Shown here piece after piece: positions 5,880 to 6,709 of a DNA stretch of 6,709 bases (its first letter is position 1; every line of letters begins with the position of its first letter). Position numbers and translations under genes: made by a program. The DNA is from Pseudobdellovibrionaceae bacterium (GTDB lineage Bacteria > Bdellovibrionota > Bdellovibrionia > Bdellovibrionales > JAMPXM01). The stretch lies in assembly GCA_913774795.1 (NCBI GenBank), contig CAJYIL010000746.1:1-6709 (forward strand). The letters run 5' to 3'. The notes under the pieces are model-generated. The model had not been told where the DNA came from and did no database searches. It saw only the letters and a list, made by a program, of their open reading frames with translations.

Positions 5880-6709
5880 ATGTGTTTGAGGATCAGTGTC
5901 GTCTGCGGCCGGTCTTCCTCGGTCGATTTTCCGAGATCAATTGGGTTGAGCGTCATGAATCCATTGTACCAACCGGCTCCGAAGTAACTCCACCCGGCGT
6001 AGACGCTCGGGTTTTGATCCATGTGCGTGAAGCCTGCGTCGGCCTCTGCCATACAATCCGCATTGGCGGCCCAGCCGACTTCGCCCAAAAATCCTTTTTG
6101 CTTATTTGCGAGAGCCCAATTCGTAAAAACCGCGAGGCGATTTTTTGCCGAGTTGACCGTACACGTGTCGTGAGTGCCCGATGAGTCGCTGTCGAAATAT
6201 TGGTGAATCTCAAAAACGAAATTGCGCTCTTTGAAGTGGGCCCACGTGGCTCCGTTACCAGAACTCACCCAAGAATGTGCGCCTGTCCACGAGACACCCG
6301 GCACGAAGATCGTTTGCTTTGCGCCGACGGTTCGAATCGCGTTCATTGCAGCGATCGCCGATGACTGCCATGTTTTCGCGCTTATTCCGTTCGGCTCATT
6401 CATGAGTCCAAAGATGACGTTTGGTTGGTTCACGTAAGCCGCCGCGATATGCGCCCAAAAATTGGCGAACGCCGAAGCTGGCATTCCACTTGAGCCGATT
6501 TTTTGACCCGTCTTCTCTGCATCAGGTAGACGGCCGTAGTCATGGGGATCAAGGAGCACGTAAAGACCTTTGGAGTTCGCGTACTGAACGACATTGTCGA
6601 GTCGTGCGAGCTCGACCGGGTCCAATTTTCCGTTCCGCTCAGGCTGCAAGCGACCCGCTTTGAACGAAACGCGAATCAGGCTCATGCCCTTTCTCGCGAC
6701 GTAGTCGAT
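5873..6709 (-). CDS. Glycoside hydrolase family 5 (cellulase-type) enzyme; N-terminus outside the window
   Basis: The frame is open to the right edge, giving the C-terminal 278 residues of a GH5 enzyme; the signal peptide and first strand are missing. The retaining TIM-barrel landmarks appear in order (numbered from the first visible residue): GMSLIRVSF with R13, LDPHDYG with H56, GLMNEP with N104 and acid/base E105 (codon 6397-6395), PGVSWTGAHSW, EIHQYFDSDSSGT with H169 and Y171, FLGEVGW with nucleophile E210 (codon 6082-6080), and GWSYFGAGW. C183 and C219 match the disulfide pair I associate with this group. The pattern is closest to subfamily 5, endo-beta-1,4-glucanases; substrate is inferred, and secretion is expected. 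The chain ends shortly after the last barrel strand, with no C-terminal binding module. Its TGA overlaps the 3' end of the convergent gene by 7 bp. ATG at 6685 is internal, because conserved family sequence continues upstream. Confidence 0.93.
   Translation of the reverse strand: MDYVARKGMSLIRVSFKAGRLQPERNGKLDPVELARLDNVVQYANSKGLYVLLDPHDYGRLPDAEKTGQKIGSSGMPASAFANFWAHIAAAYVNQPNVIFGLMNEPNGISAKTWQSSAIAAMNAIRTVGAKQTIFVPGVSWTGAHSWVSSGNGATWAHFKERNFVFEIHQYFDSDSSGTHDTCTVNSAKNRLAVFTNWALANKQKGFLGEVGWAANADCMAEADAGFTHMDQNPSVYAGWSYFGAGWYNGFMTLNPIDLGKSTEEDRPQTTLILKHIQ

Noticed and set aside
1..6709. Possible mobile element, CRISPR array, tRNA or toxin-antitoxin pair
   Set aside because: No transposase, integrase, spaced direct repeats, cloverleaf or small toxin-like pair was found; nearly all the sequence is taken up by ordinary genes.

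Overview
The window reads as a gene-dense stretch of chromosome, about 53% GC in the lines I counted, from a Bdellovibrionota-like (former deltaproteobacterial) predatory or environmental bacterium. The main clue is a regulator of the TIGR02147/DUF4423 type, a family I associate with Bdellovibrio relatives and Fibrobacter. It lies next to a secreted HE-motif protein of a kind I also associate with that group, and to a DUF1592/DUF1552 pair that is widespread in Planctomycetes, Verrucomicrobia, Myxococcota and Bdellovibrionota. The assignment rests on family recognition alone; the window has no rRNA or other marker gene.

Layout. The minus strand from 3772 down to 1 holds a tightly packed operon. 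It begins with a 648-residue exported two-heme protein (DUF1587/1595/1592/1588/1585 architecture). A 532-residue Tat-exported DUF1552 protein follows after 10 bp. Three bases later comes the start of a third exported, possibly lipid-anchored protein that runs off the left edge (213-1). A 233-bp divergent intergenic region (3773-4005) separates this operon from a plus-strand pair: the TIGR02147 regulator (4006-4821) and a secreted protein with an HExxA motif (4818-5879), joined by an ATGA start/stop overlap. The right end carries a minus-strand glycoside hydrolase family 5 (cellulase-type) gene, cut by the window edge. Its stop codon overlaps the end of the plus-strand pair by 7 bp.

How the genes may work together. 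The minus-strand operon looks like a cell-envelope module: a c-type diheme protein probably held in a membrane, a folded Tat substrate, and a small exported partner. Its biochemical role is unknown. The regulator and the HE-motif protein are translationally coupled and form their own unit; palindromic TTGA/TCAA half-sites just upstream may be an autoregulatory operator. The GH5 enzyme shows all catalytic-clan residues I can check and is probably a secreted beta-1,4-glucanase, unrelated in function to its neighbours as far as the sequence shows. I saw no tRNA, rRNA, CRISPR array, insertion sequence, recombinase or phage gene. I found no complete new system; the best leads are the unlabelled third member of the DUF1592/DUF1552 operon, the altered HXXSHH motif, and the regulator/HE-protein pair.
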